Shown here: one piece after another, positions 48,565 through 56,538 of the stretch
Numbering within the stretch: the first letter of the stretch is position 1
Layout: each line of letters begins with the position of its first letter
From: Paenibacillus glycinis
Lineage (GTDB): Bacteria > Bacillota > Bacilli > Paenibacillales > Paenibacillaceae
Reading direction: 5' to 3'
Length of the DNA stretch: 64,000 bases
Assembly (NCBI RefSeq): GCF_009909185.1
Contig: NZ_JAAAMV010000010.1
Span: 1-64,000, forward strand
Made by a program: the position numbers and the translations under genes
The notes under the pieces: model-generated
The model's database searches: none
The model's input: the letters and a program-made list of their open reading frames with translations, nothing else
Told to the model about the DNA's origin: nothing

Positions 48565-50298
48565 TTACAGGTGCTCGATCCACGACTTCCTAAAATCATC
48601 GTATCCGTGATCAGCGGAACGGATATTATGAATGATCGCCGGAATGGTTCGATTGAGCACGGGATGATACCGGAAAAGAATCAGATGTTCGCTCCGCACA
48701 TAGCTTTCAATTCGATTGATCCATCGCTCGCGTTTGGTTTTATCCGGTTCGATCTTGAATCCTTCTAACAGCCTGTCGATCGTCCGAAGATGCTCCTCGC
48801 TCAGAAACCTGCGATAGATGAGAGAGTCATTATAGAAGCTGTCCAAGATGGATAAGTACGGATCGGCGGATGCGCTTTCCCCCATAAAGATGAAATCAGC
48901 ATCTTGATCCATCGACCGGTCGTAGAAGTCCTTCATTTGAAAATAAACGCAATCGACCGAAATTCCCTCGGCTGCAGCCATCCCGGCGAACCAACGGGCC
49001 TCCTCTCTTTCCTGTGGAACATTATTCGCATATAGCGTCAGTCGCTCGCCCTCGTAACCTGATTGCGCAAGCAGCCGTTTCGCTTCGTCTCTGCTCTTTC
49101 TCGGCAGGCTCGATTTCCAGGGGACGAAACTCGAAGCCCCCACCAAAGATTCACGTCCCAGATCGACCCGCATTTGATCCATATCCAACAAATGATAGAG
49201 CGCTTCCCTGAAGTTAAGTTCGCGAACGATTGGTGATTTCCGGAAATTGAATGCGAGATACCGATATTTATTCAAGACGTCCTTCTTCAGGGAAGCTGGG
49301 TCATGCGGAGCATGATCTTTGTTTTGATAGATCATTGCTTCTGTAGCTTCTTCGGAAGCCAGATAAAGCTCCACTTCGTCGAGAAAAGGCCGTTCCAGGA
49401 AATACTGATCGAACGCCTCCAGAACAATCAGGGTATCCGTTCGCTTTTTCAGCCGAAACGGGCCGGTGCCGATCCATTTGTGTTCGGCAAAAGGTTCGTC
49501 CTTAGGAAGAATGGATAAGTTGCAAGCACAGAGATACCTCGGAAACAATAAATTCGGTCGGTTCAAGCGAAAGTGCACGACATACGGAGATATGCACTCT
49601 ATTTCCTGAATGTCTTGAACGAGCCACCGCATCGGCGCTTTTTCGCCTTGGAACCGCCGAAAGGTATAAACGACATCTTCGCTGGTTAAGGTGCGATGAT
49701 GATGGAAGCGGACCCCTTTCCGCAGATAAAAGGTCCATGACGAATGGTTGTTTTCCGATATCCAGCGATAAGCCAGATGGGGACGGACTTCCTCTGTTAT
49801 TGGATCGTATACGGCCAATGTATCTCCAAGCTGTTGAATACAATAACGTTCGAGCGTGATGGATGCCACTAATGGATCAAGCGTCGACACTTTATTCATA
49901 ACAACCGTACGCAAAATATCCTTCTCATGATCGGGAGAATGCAGTCCGAATAAATGCTGCACCTCTTTCGACACTTCAGCGATCCATGATTTCGGAACCG
50001 GAAGTTGTAAAAATCGAATAATGTCTTCCAGTTGATCATTGTCGACGCATGCCAGCACAGCTTGCTCCACTTCATCCTGAAAAGTTCGCGCGAATGTAAG
50101 ACGCGAAAGATTCCCCCTTCCAATACCTGGATCGTAACGAAATCTTCCTTCTTGTTCATACTTTTTTAGTTTTCGTTTCACATTTTTTCGGTCGCAAAAC
50201 CAGATGCTTTCGAGCTCGAGAAGTTTGAATTCCACCAGTTTCTCTACTTCTCGCTCGTACAAGAAAGCCCGCATTTCATAATAGGAGAAGTCCCTCAT
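48565..50298 (-). CDS. SgrR-type regulator with substrate-binding domain
   Basis: A 577-aa two-domain protein. Residues about 1-115 form a winged-helix-like N-terminal domain (VEKLVEFKLLELESIWFCDRKNVKRK), and about 150-577 form an ABC-transporter family 5 solute-binding domain (YRWISENNHSSWTFYLRKGVRFH, then DVVYTF). This is the layout of E. coli SgrR, which senses sugar-phosphate stress. The ATG at 50298 is used: GGAGGG is six bases before it, while the ATG at 50304 would abut it. It is divergent to a sugar-efflux-type MFS gene. The cytoplasmic ligand is unknown. Confidence 0.85.
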   Translation of the reverse strand: MRDFSYYEMRAFLYEREVEKLVEFKLLELESIWFCDRKNVKRKLKKYEQEGRFRYDPGIGRGNLSRLTFARTFQDEVEQAVLACVDNDQLEDIIRFLQLPVPKSWIAEVSKEVQHLFGLHSPDHEKDILRTVVMNKVSTLDPLVASITLERYCIQQLGDTLAVYDPITEEVRPHLAYRWISENNHSSWTFYLRKGVRFHHHRTLTSEDVVYTFRRFQGEKAPMRWLVQDIQEIECISPYVVHFRLNRPNLLFPRYLCACNLSILPKDEPFAEHKWIGTGPFRLKKRTDTLIVLEAFDQYFLERPFLDEVELYLASEEATEAMIYQNKDHAPHDPASLKKDVLNKYRYLAFNFRKSPIVRELNFREALYHLLDMDQMRVDLGRESLVGASSFVPWKSSLPRKSRDEAKRLLAQSGYEGERLTLYANNVPQEREEARWFAGMAAAEGISVDCVYFQMKDFYDRSMDQDADFIFMGESASADPYLSILDSFYNDSLIYRRFLSEEHLRTIDRLLEGFKIEPDKTKRERWINRIESYVRSEHLILFRYHPVLNRTIPAIIHNIRSADHGYDDFRKSWIEHL

Positions 50299-50314
50299 TA
50301 CCATCCCTCCGCAT

Positions 50315-50360
50315 AAAAGGGGTCGAATTTTCGCGAATCATACCGTTTTTACCCCCTTTT
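50315..50360. promoter_or_regulatory. Inverted repeat across the divergent SgrR/MFS promoter
   Basis: AAAAGGGG (50315-50322) and CCCCTTTT (50353-50360), 8-bp arms, 30-base spacing, in the gap between the two genes. A TATAAT lies beside it at 50369-50374 for the MFS gene. It is a candidate operator for the SgrR-like protein. Confidence 0.5.
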
Positions 50361-50398
50361 GACTGGCGTATAATCATGAGCAGAGGAGGGGCTTGCAT

Positions 50399-51675
50399 GT
50401 GTTCAAATCTTTGCATCCGAACATTCGATTAAGGCTTTGCGTCACGTTTCTAAGCCGATTAAGCGGCTCGATGATATTCCCGTTTATTGCGATTTATTTT
50501 TCCCGGGAGTTGGGAACGTCTGTTGCGGGAGGTATAGTGATGACCCAAGTACTGTCGAATTGCTTGCTAGCTTCGTTGGAGGATATTGGGCAGACCGGAT
50601 CGGCAGAAAACCCGTACTTGCCATCGGTGAGTGTCTTAACACCTTTGCTTTTCTAGGGATGCTTTTGGCGAATTCCCTCTGGTGGTCTTCTGCTTGGGTC
50701 ACTTTCGCCATGCTCTTGCTCATCGGCATCGCAACGGGACTGATAAATCCAGCCGCAGATGCAATGCTGATTGACGTGAGTACCAAGGAAACACGGACCT
50801 ACATGTATTCCATCAACTACTGGACACGCAACTTCTCGCTCATGCTCGGACTCATGGTTGGCGGATGGTTTTTTCAGAACCATTTGTTCGGGCTGCTGTT
50901 CGTCCTCTTTAGTATGTCCCTAATCACGCTGACAATCACCCTGCTGTTTATCAGGGAAACGTATGATCGTCATCATCCCGTCACCGTACCCGCTTCTAAC
51001 GGATTGCATGCCGTGCTGAGCAGCTATCGGACGGTTGTTCGCGATATTCCGTTTGTCTGGTTTACGCTGGGAGGAATTGCGATTTACGCACTTGAGTTTC
51101 AGCGCGTCAATTTCATTTCCATCCGAATGGAGCATGAAATCGCCGCGCGTACCGTCCGATTGTTCGATTTTCCTCCGTTTACATTGGATGGCGTAAAGTT
51201 ATTGAGCCTGCTAACAGTCGAAAATACGCTGCTGATCGTTTTGTTCGTATCCTTCGCGGCCAAGCTCATTCGCAATCGTTCCGAACAGCCTGTCATGTAT
51301 GTCCGATTCACTCTCTTCGGCCTCGGTTATTCCTATCTCGCCTTCTCCAATCAAATTGCGGGATTGTTCCTTGCCGTAATCGTACTGACGATCGGAGAAC
51401 TGTTGTACGTTCCGACACGCCAAACGATGCTGGCGAGCATGGTGGACGAATCGAAACGCGGGTCCTATATGGCTTTCAACGGCCTTGTCGTACAAGCCGG
51501 GAAAATGTTCGGAGCCTTGGGCATCTTCGTGGGAGGATTGGTCGGTGATATCGGAATGGGCTTGCTCTATTTGCTTTTTGCAATCATGGCGATCGGCTTA
51601 TCAAGACTGGGCTACGTCAAATGGAATCGCCAAACAAAAGCAATGAAGATGCCTACATCTATTATAAAGTCATGA
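50399..51675 (+). pseudogene. MFS transporter with a frameshift
   Basis: The N-terminal frame (GTG at 50399, MFKSLHPNIRLRLCVTFLSR) ends in an alternative frame at 50656, while the frame from about 50560 to 51675 carries the rest (SFVGGYWADRIGRKPVLAIGE on). The two join well if one T is missing near 50558-50562, where AATTGCTTGCT would read AATTTGCTTGCT. Together they make a 12-TM MFS protein of about 425 aa with the GYWADRIGRK motif between TM2 and TM3. It is divergent to the SgrR-like gene, echoing the SgrR-SetA pair of enterics. It may be a real pseudogene or a sequencing error. Confidence 0.8.
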
Positions 51676-51756
51676 TAACCTAACAACCGGCGAGACAAAC
51701 GTTACGGCGAAAAAGTACCGCAGTTGATTTCTTAGATGGCAGACAGGAGTGGAACA

Positions 51757-53040
51757 ATGTCTAGATTTTTATTCGCGGCAATGCCAATTCAAGGGCATAT
51801 CAGTCCGGGCCTCCCGATCGCGAAGCGCTTGGTTGAAGCCGGGCATGAGGTCATGTGGTACAGTACTTCCAAGTATAGGGTAACAATCGAAGCGACCGGC
51901 GCGCGTTTCGCGAAAGTGCAGTCGGCTAAAGATTTGAACGATAGTCGGTATGAAGATTGGTTTCCCGAAAGAAGCGGGTTTCAGGGAGTAAACCAAATGA
52001 AATTCGACTTAAAGCATATTTTCTTCGGAGAAATGCCCGCCTATGCCGCGGATATCTCCAAGCTATTAAAGGAGTTTCCCGCGGATGTAGTGGTCATAGA
52101 TGCCGCATTTACCGGGATGCTACCGTTGAAACTGACGGGCAACGCCCCTAAGATAGCGGCTTATGGGGTCTTCCCTTTGACTTTAAGCAGCCGCGATACG
52201 GCGCCTTTCGGTCTTGGGATTCAGCCTAACGCAAGCGCAATCGGTCGACTTCGCAACAAATTGTTAAACGTATTGGTTGAAAACGTCATGTTCGCGGATG
52301 TGCAAAGACATGCGAACAAATTATTGTCCGAAATGAACGCGCCGAAGCTGCCTTACTCCGCGCTGTCAGCCCCCGCGCTTACAACCGATCTGGTTCTGCA
52401 GGGGACGAGTCCGTCCTTCGAATATCCTCGGAGCGATATGCCGAGCATCGTTCGGTTCGTCGGTCCGTACTTGCCAGCTAAGCCATCAGAATTCGTCCCT
52501 CCCCCATGGTGGGATGAGATGAAGGGTCGTACTGTGGTACACGTCACGCAGGGGACGATCGCAAATCAAGATTTCGGTCAATTGCTTATTCCTACCATAC
52601 AAGCCTTAGCCGGAGAAGACGTCCTGGTTGTGGCTACGACGGGGGGGAGGCCTCTATCGGACGTAGAGATTCCATTGCCGGATAATGTTCGATTGGAGAG
52701 CTTCGTTCCTCATCATGAATTGTTGCCGCATGTGGACGCGATTGTGACGAACGGAGGTTACGGGGGCGTGCAGCAGGCGATCTATTATGGAGTTCCGATC
52801 GTCACCGCCGGTAAAACCGAGGATAAGCCGGAGGTGTGCGCGCGCGTCGAATGGTCGGGCGTAGGGATCAATTTAAAGACCGACCGTCCGACGAAAGAGA
52901 AAATCTTGCATGCAATAAAACAAGTGCTTAACGAATCCCAATACAAGCGGAACGTAACGCGCTTGTCCAAGGAGTTCCAATCGATGGACGCGATTGAAAA
53001 TACGGTGAAGGAATTAGAGAAGCTTGCAGCTTCCAAGTAA
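51757..53040 (+). CDS. UGT-like (macrolide-type) glycosyltransferase
   Basis: A 427-aa GT-B enzyme of the UGT/MGT type (family GT1). The N-terminus FLFAAMPIQGHISPGLPIAKRL carries the acceptor-side histidine, and the C-terminal nucleotide-sugar region reads VTNGGYGGVQQAIYYGVPIV, where the usual HGG is NGG. Related enzymes glycosylate macrolides or flavonoids, often for detoxification. The ATG at 51757 follows AGGAGTG. It is monocistronic, with a strong terminator 134 bp downstream. Confidence 0.85.
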   Translation: MSRFLFAAMPIQGHISPGLPIAKRLVEAGHEVMWYSTSKYRVTIEATGARFAKVQSAKDLNDSRYEDWFPERSGFQGVNQMKFDLKHIFFGEMPAYAADISKLLKEFPADVVVIDAAFTGMLPLKLTGNAPKIAAYGVFPLTLSSRDTAPFGLGIQPNASAIGRLRNKLLNVLVENVMFADVQRHANKLLSEMNAPKLPYSALSAPALTTDLVLQGTSPSFEYPRSDMPSIVRFVGPYLPAKPSEFVPPPWWDEMKGRTVVHVTQGTIANQDFGQLLIPTIQALAGEDVLVVATTGGRPLSDVEIPLPDNVRLESFVPHHELLPHVDAIVTNGGYGGVQQAIYYGVPIVTAGKTEDKPEVCARVEWSGVGINLKTDRPTKEKILHAIKQVLNESQYKRNVTRLSKEFQSMDAIENTVKELEKLAASK

Positions 53041-53173
53041 GCGACAACGGCGCGCGTAGTTTCGACCGGAAGGGCGTCTATTGCCGCGAGCTCCTTCCGA
53101 CGGGCCTCCTGCCTCGATCGTCGAATCGAGCTCCGCGGGATCTTATGGCGACGCGCAACCTAGATCGAAACGA

Positions 53174-53219
53174 AGACTGTCTCCCCGTCGTCCTGAACGA
53201 CGAAGAGACAGTCTCTTTT
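53174..53219 (+). terminator. Terminator after the glycosyltransferase gene
   Basis: AGACTGTCTC (53174-53183) pairs with GAGACAGTCT (53205-53214), with inner CGTCGT/ACGACG, followed by CTTTTA. The rest of the 316-bp gap (53041-53356) holds nothing else I recognise. Confidence 0.85.
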
Positions 53220-53356
53220 ACTTGTAATATCGGGACAGCTAAATAAGATAATAAGGTCACCCTCGCGCAGTCGTAGCTTTGGCTCTCGGGGTATTTTGCT
53301 TTAATTCAGTTTCAGAAGTCCCCCGAGCAACTATTTGGCAGTAATGTCATAATGGC

Positions 53357-53596
53357 TTATCCTACGCCATCACTTTCCAACAAGGAGTAAAAATTATCGC
53401 GGTCCTCATCATCGAATTTGCCAAGCGCCCGCACCTTGATAAATTCATGTCCGCCAAACATGTCGATTTCCTCGCCGTAACCATTGTAGAGCGCGAGCAT
53501 ATTGCCATCCCGATCCAGCTCCAGATACCCGTAACAAGTTGCCTCGGGCGCTTCGCCGAAAAAGAGCGAAAATCTGATTTTGTCCACGCTGTTCAT
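53357..53596 (-). CDS. Small protein of unknown function
   Basis: A 79-aa acidic soluble protein (MNSVDKIRFSLFFGEAPEAT, ending LLESDGVG). The first residues are repeated, with changes, in a degenerate copy at 56238-56315. AAAGGGG lies upstream of the ATG at 53596. I cannot assign a family. The 5' part of the gene and its upstream DNA belong to the duplicated segment. Confidence 0.6.
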   Translation of the reverse strand: MNSVDKIRFSLFFGEAPEATCYGYLELDRDGNMLALYNGYGEEIDMFGGHEFIKVRALGKFDDEDRDNFYSLLESDGVG

Positions 53597-53820
53597 GCAG
53601 ATCCCCTTTCCTTATTACGCATCGATCTGAAGAATATTTTACGTGACACCGGCTGAATTGGAAAAAGCGCTATCGTGCTGCATACTCGCAAATTCATTCT
53701 TATGTAGAACGCATAAGGGGGATTTTCCGCCATGTCGCTCATTCGCACATTATCCCTTGACGGGATGCGATTTGGGCATTATGATAGCGTGCCGGTTAAT
53801 TCAACAAGGTAAATCAATAA
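53527..53820. repeat. Duplicated segment, copy 1
   Basis: Homologous by eye to 56242-56505. It holds the first codons of the small minus-strand gene, its upstream region, and a rightward promoter-like TTGACG-17-TATGAT. Copy 1 has about 40 bp (near 53683-53720) absent from copy 2. Shared blocks include TGCCGGTTAATTCAACAAGG. Nothing on the plus strand downstream of copy 1 is a gene. Confidence 0.85.
53757..53785 (+). promoter_or_regulatory. Promoter-like sequence in duplicated segment, copy 1
   Basis: TTGACG (53757-53762), 17-bp spacer, TATGAT (53780-53785). It points into the 3' end of the convergent TetR gene. Confidence 0.5.
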
Positions 53821-53843
53821 AAAACGGTCCGTCACGTTCAAAC

Positions 53844-54437
53844 TCATCCGGTTGCTTGCTCCCAGAAAGCGCCTAAATTAACCGTTACAACCTCGATAAC
53901 CTCTTCCACCATCGACTCCAGCGGGCGGGCTTGAACCTCCCTGCTCCACTGCAGGGCCGACCCGAATATGCCCCAACTGACCACAAGAGCCGTGGCTTCC
54001 AGCTTTTCTTGCGGGCCGCGCTGTTTAGGCCCGGATTGTAGCCATTGGAGCAGGAGACGATACAATTCCTTTTGCATGGCGTTCTCCAGCATCGGCTCGA
54101 ATTGCTTGTCTCCCGGCGTGAGGTACTGTCGAAAACGCACCAGAAATTGAAAGACGGTCTGAACAAGGACATGCAGATTGTCCGGACTGAAGGCAGCATC
54201 CTCCGGCAGTCTCGTTCGAAGAATAAGTTGATACTTCTCTGTCATCCAATAAGCGAGAAAAGCGAATTTGTCTTCAAAATGGGCATAGAAGGTTGCGCGG
54301 TTGACGGCCGCTCGATTCGCAATGTCGTGAACGGAAATGGAATAGATGTTTCTTTTTTCGCCGAGCAGATCGTTAAAGGCTTGCATAAACAATTGTCGGG
54401 TTCTCTTTACACGGGGGTCGCTTGGATTTACCGGCAT
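53844..54437 (-). CDS. TetR/AcrR family regulator
   Basis: A 197-aa regulator. The helix-turn-helix region reads ISVHDIANRAAVNRATFYAHFEDKFAFL (about 34-61). The C-terminal region with YLTPGDKQFEPMLENAMQKELY resembles the DhaS-like TetR_C group. It is divergent from the NAD(P)H-binding gene at 54627, its likely target. The ribosome-binding site is weak. Confidence 0.85.
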   Translation of the reverse strand: MPVNPSDPRVKRTRQLFMQAFNDLLGEKRNIYSISVHDIANRAAVNRATFYAHFEDKFAFLAYWMTEKYQLILRTRLPEDAAFSPDNLHVLVQTVFQFLVRFRQYLTPGDKQFEPMLENAMQKELYRLLLQWLQSGPKQRGPQEKLEATALVVSWGIFGSALQWSREVQARPLESMVEEVIEVVTVNLGAFWEQATG

Positions 54438-54626
54438 GCTGCACCACGCTTTCTTCGGATCTCAAAAAACAATCAAAACGGCGATTGTGTCGGGAACGCA
54501 ACGAAATCGGCCTATTGTTGATTGTTGACCGGGCTCCGACCCTTTATCTTTTACTTATGCGATATATGGTTACACAAATCGGTATCGTTAGCAAACTTTT
54601 TACAGAGAAGAAAGGGTGAGGGTAAC

Positions 54627-55496
54627 ATGCTTATCGTTACGGGAGCGAATGGGAAGTTAGGCAGGGGCGTGGTCGAGCAGCTGCTTCAGCGCATCCCGGC
54701 CGAGCAGATTGGCGTCAGCGTTCGGGATGTGAGCCAGGCGCAGGATCTAGCGGAGCGCGGCGTACGTGTTCGACATGGCGATTTCGCTAGCGCGGAGAGC
54801 TTGCTGCATGCTTTCGAAGGCGCGTCGCAGGTTCTCCTTGTTTCAACCGGTATGTTGGGAGATGCGGGGCTCCGTCAGCACCAAACCGCGATTAATGCAG
54901 CAAAGAAATCCGGCGCCGGACGGGTTCTATACACGAGTCACATGGGCTCTTCTTCGACGTCGTATTTTCCGCCTATGGTTCACCATGCGGCGACAGAAGA
55001 TTTGCTAGAAGCGTCGGGTATGCGCCACACGTCGCTTCGCAACGGTTTTTACGCCTCTTCCTTGGTTAGATTAATAGGCGATGCCGTCCATACGGGCGAA
55101 TTGATTGCTCCCGAGGACGGTCCGATTGCCTGGACAACGCACGCGGATTTGGCCCAAGCGACTGCGGTGATCTTAACCGAGAAGAACTGGGACGGTCCAT
55201 CTCCGAATCTAACGGCTTCTGAAGCAATCGACATGGAGGGGGTTGCGGCGATGGTATCGGATATCGTCGGCCGGCCGATCTATCGAAAGGTCGTAACGGA
55301 CGAAGCGTATCGGGCGCATCTGGCTGCCCAAGGTTTTCCGGAAATGCGCCTTGCAATCACCTTGGGTATATTCCGTGCCAGCCGTAACGGGGACTTCGCG
55401 CAAACGAGTAGCGCTTTAGCTGACCTGATCGGGCGATCTCCGTTGACGCTAAGAGACGATTTGAAAGCGTCATTACCTCTATCAGACGCGCTGTGA
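54627..55496 (+). CDS. NAD(P)H-binding oxidoreductase (NmrA/QOR2-like)
   Basis: A 289-aa atypical SDR. The Rossmann motif TGANGKLGRGVVEQLL lies at about 5-20. It lacks the catalytic YxxxK of classical SDRs, as in NmrA and quinone-oxidoreductase-2 types (SHMGSSSTSYFPPMVHHAATED region). It may reduce quinones or sense redox state. The ATG at 54627 follows AAAGGGTGAGGG. It is divergent from tetR and followed by a terminator. Confidence 0.83.
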   Translation: MLIVTGANGKLGRGVVEQLLQRIPAEQIGVSVRDVSQAQDLAERGVRVRHGDFASAESLLHAFEGASQVLLVSTGMLGDAGLRQHQTAINAAKKSGAGRVLYTSHMGSSSTSYFPPMVHHAATEDLLEASGMRHTSLRNGFYASSLVRLIGDAVHTGELIAPEDGPIAWTTHADLAQATAVILTEKNWDGPSPNLTASEAIDMEGVAAMVSDIVGRPIYRKVVTDEAYRAHLAAQGFPEMRLAITLGIFRASRNGDFAQTSSALADLIGRSPLTLRDDLKASLPLSDAL

Positions 55497-55525
55497 TGCT
55501 GTTTCCGGTAAATTCGTGTGATGAA

Positions 55526-55558
55526 AGGGCCATCCTGCATAGGGTGGCCCTAAATCTT
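55526..55558 (+). terminator. Terminator after the NAD(P)H-binding gene
   Basis: AGGGCCA (55526-55532) and TGGCCCT (55545-55551) with an inner CCT/AGG, followed by AAATCTT. Confidence 0.65.
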
Positions 55559-55659
55559 GCCTTTACACATTCGGCGTTCACTAAATAGTATCACATTTTG
55601 ATATATTTTATAGCTATGATAAACCTATCAAATAAACAAACAAGCTGGAGGAATGAAGA

Positions 55660-56127
55660 ATGTCCAATATCGTTGATTTCAAAACTGTGTCTACGGTTGG
55701 TCTTGAATCTTCGCCGGTAGCGGAAGCACTAGCCGGTATGCGTGCGAATGAAGCCCGTTATTTCATGAACAAATACAAGCACGAATTTACGACCGTACCA
55801 GCCGGCGAAAGCCAGGAGACGCTTGATTACGTGAAGCGGGTTTTGAAGGAAGAACGCGGACTTGAGTTTGCTGCCCGACCGCTGGAAACATCGCGTTTTC
55901 AAGTCGAAAATATCCAATGGGCCTTTGTTTTCTATGAGGACGGTTTGGCGATCAACGTCCTGTATACGGTGGATGACCCCAAGAAGCGGGCCGTAGGGTT
56001 TAAGCTATCCGAGGGAATGGACGTCCCCAAGGAACTGGAAGAGAAGAAGTTCAAATTCGCAAGACAGAAATCCAAGCTGGCAGGGACCATTCGAGGTACG
56101 TTCTTCGTCATTAAAGGGGAATATTGA
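55660..56127 (+). CDS. Protein of unknown function (155 aa)
   Basis: A soluble alpha/beta-looking protein that I do not recognise (MSNIVDFKTVSTVGLESSPV, ending GTIRGTFFVIKGEY). No membrane segments, cysteine pairs or repeats are seen. GGAGG lies nine bases before the ATG. It is monocistronic, with its own terminator. Upstream DNA (55570-55640) is AT-rich, fitting a promoter. Confidence 0.7.
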   Translation: MSNIVDFKTVSTVGLESSPVAEALAGMRANEARYFMNKYKHEFTTVPAGESQETLDYVKRVLKEERGLEFAARPLETSRFQVENIQWAFVFYEDGLAINVLYTVDDPKKRAVGFKLSEGMDVPKELEEKKFKFARQKSKLAGTIRGTFFVIKGEY

Positions 56128-56186
56128 AGCCATCGAGCCAGCGGCACAAAGCATTACATTTGCCGTAAGGACAAGTTAATCTAAAC

Positions 56187-56215
56187 AAGGGCGGCCGCAG
56201 GGCCGCCCTTTGTTT
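56187..56215 (+). terminator. Terminator after the 155-aa gene
   Basis: AAGGGCGGCC (56187-56196), loop GCAG, GGCCGCCCTT (56201-56210), followed by TGTTT. Confidence 0.85.
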
Positions 56216-56237
56216 ATAGGCTCCGCTGTCGCGCAGG

Positions 56238-56315
56238 TTATCCTACTCCGTAACAAGCTGCCTCGGGCGCTTCGCCGTTTAAGAGCAAAAATTTGATTTT
56301 GTCCACGCGGTTCAT
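56238..56315 (-). pseudogene. Internally deleted remnant of the 53357-53596 gene
   Basis: A 25-aa frame reading MNRVDKIKFLLLNGEAPEAA then CYGVG and stop. It matches residues 1-23 of the 79-aa protein (MNSVDKIRFSLFFGEAPEAT, CYG) joined directly to that protein's last two residues and stop. An internal in-frame deletion of about 54 codons explains it. No function is expected. Confidence 0.75.
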
Positions 56316-56505
56316 GCTGATTTCCTTTCTTTATTCCTCATCGATCTGAAGCCTATTTTACGTGACGCCGGATGAATTGGACAAAGCGATATCGCCCTGC
56401 ATGCGGGGGGATTTCCCGCGTTGTCGATCATTCTCATATTATCTCTTGACGAGATGCGATTTGGGGATTATCATAACGTGCCGGTTAATTCAACAAGGCA
56501 GATCA
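56242..56505. repeat. Duplicated segment, copy 2
   Basis: Homologous to 53527-53820 with a shorter middle. It contains the remnant frame's 5' end, the shared CATCGATCTGAAG and ATTTTACGTGAC blocks, and a rightward promoter-like TTGACG-17-TATCAT, 65 bp upstream of the kinase start. The shared block GTGCCGGTTAATTCAACAAGG ends the copy. Confidence 0.85.
56446..56474 (+). promoter_or_regulatory. Promoter-like sequence in duplicated segment, probably for the kinase
   Basis: TTGACG (56446-56451), 17-bp spacer, TATCAT (56469-56474), 65 bp before the kinase ATG at 56539. Confidence 0.6.
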
Positions 56506-56538
56506 AGATACAATATGATTCGGTTGGTGGCTATAAAC

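Noticed and set aside
50490-50515. Noc-binding-site-like TTTTCCCGGGAGTT
   Set aside because: Three mismatches to the Noc consensus and inside a coding sequence.
56362-56538. N-terminal extension of the kinase into the duplicated segment
   Set aside because: The first 59 codons translate the repeat, and their -10 region lies inside the would-be coding sequence.
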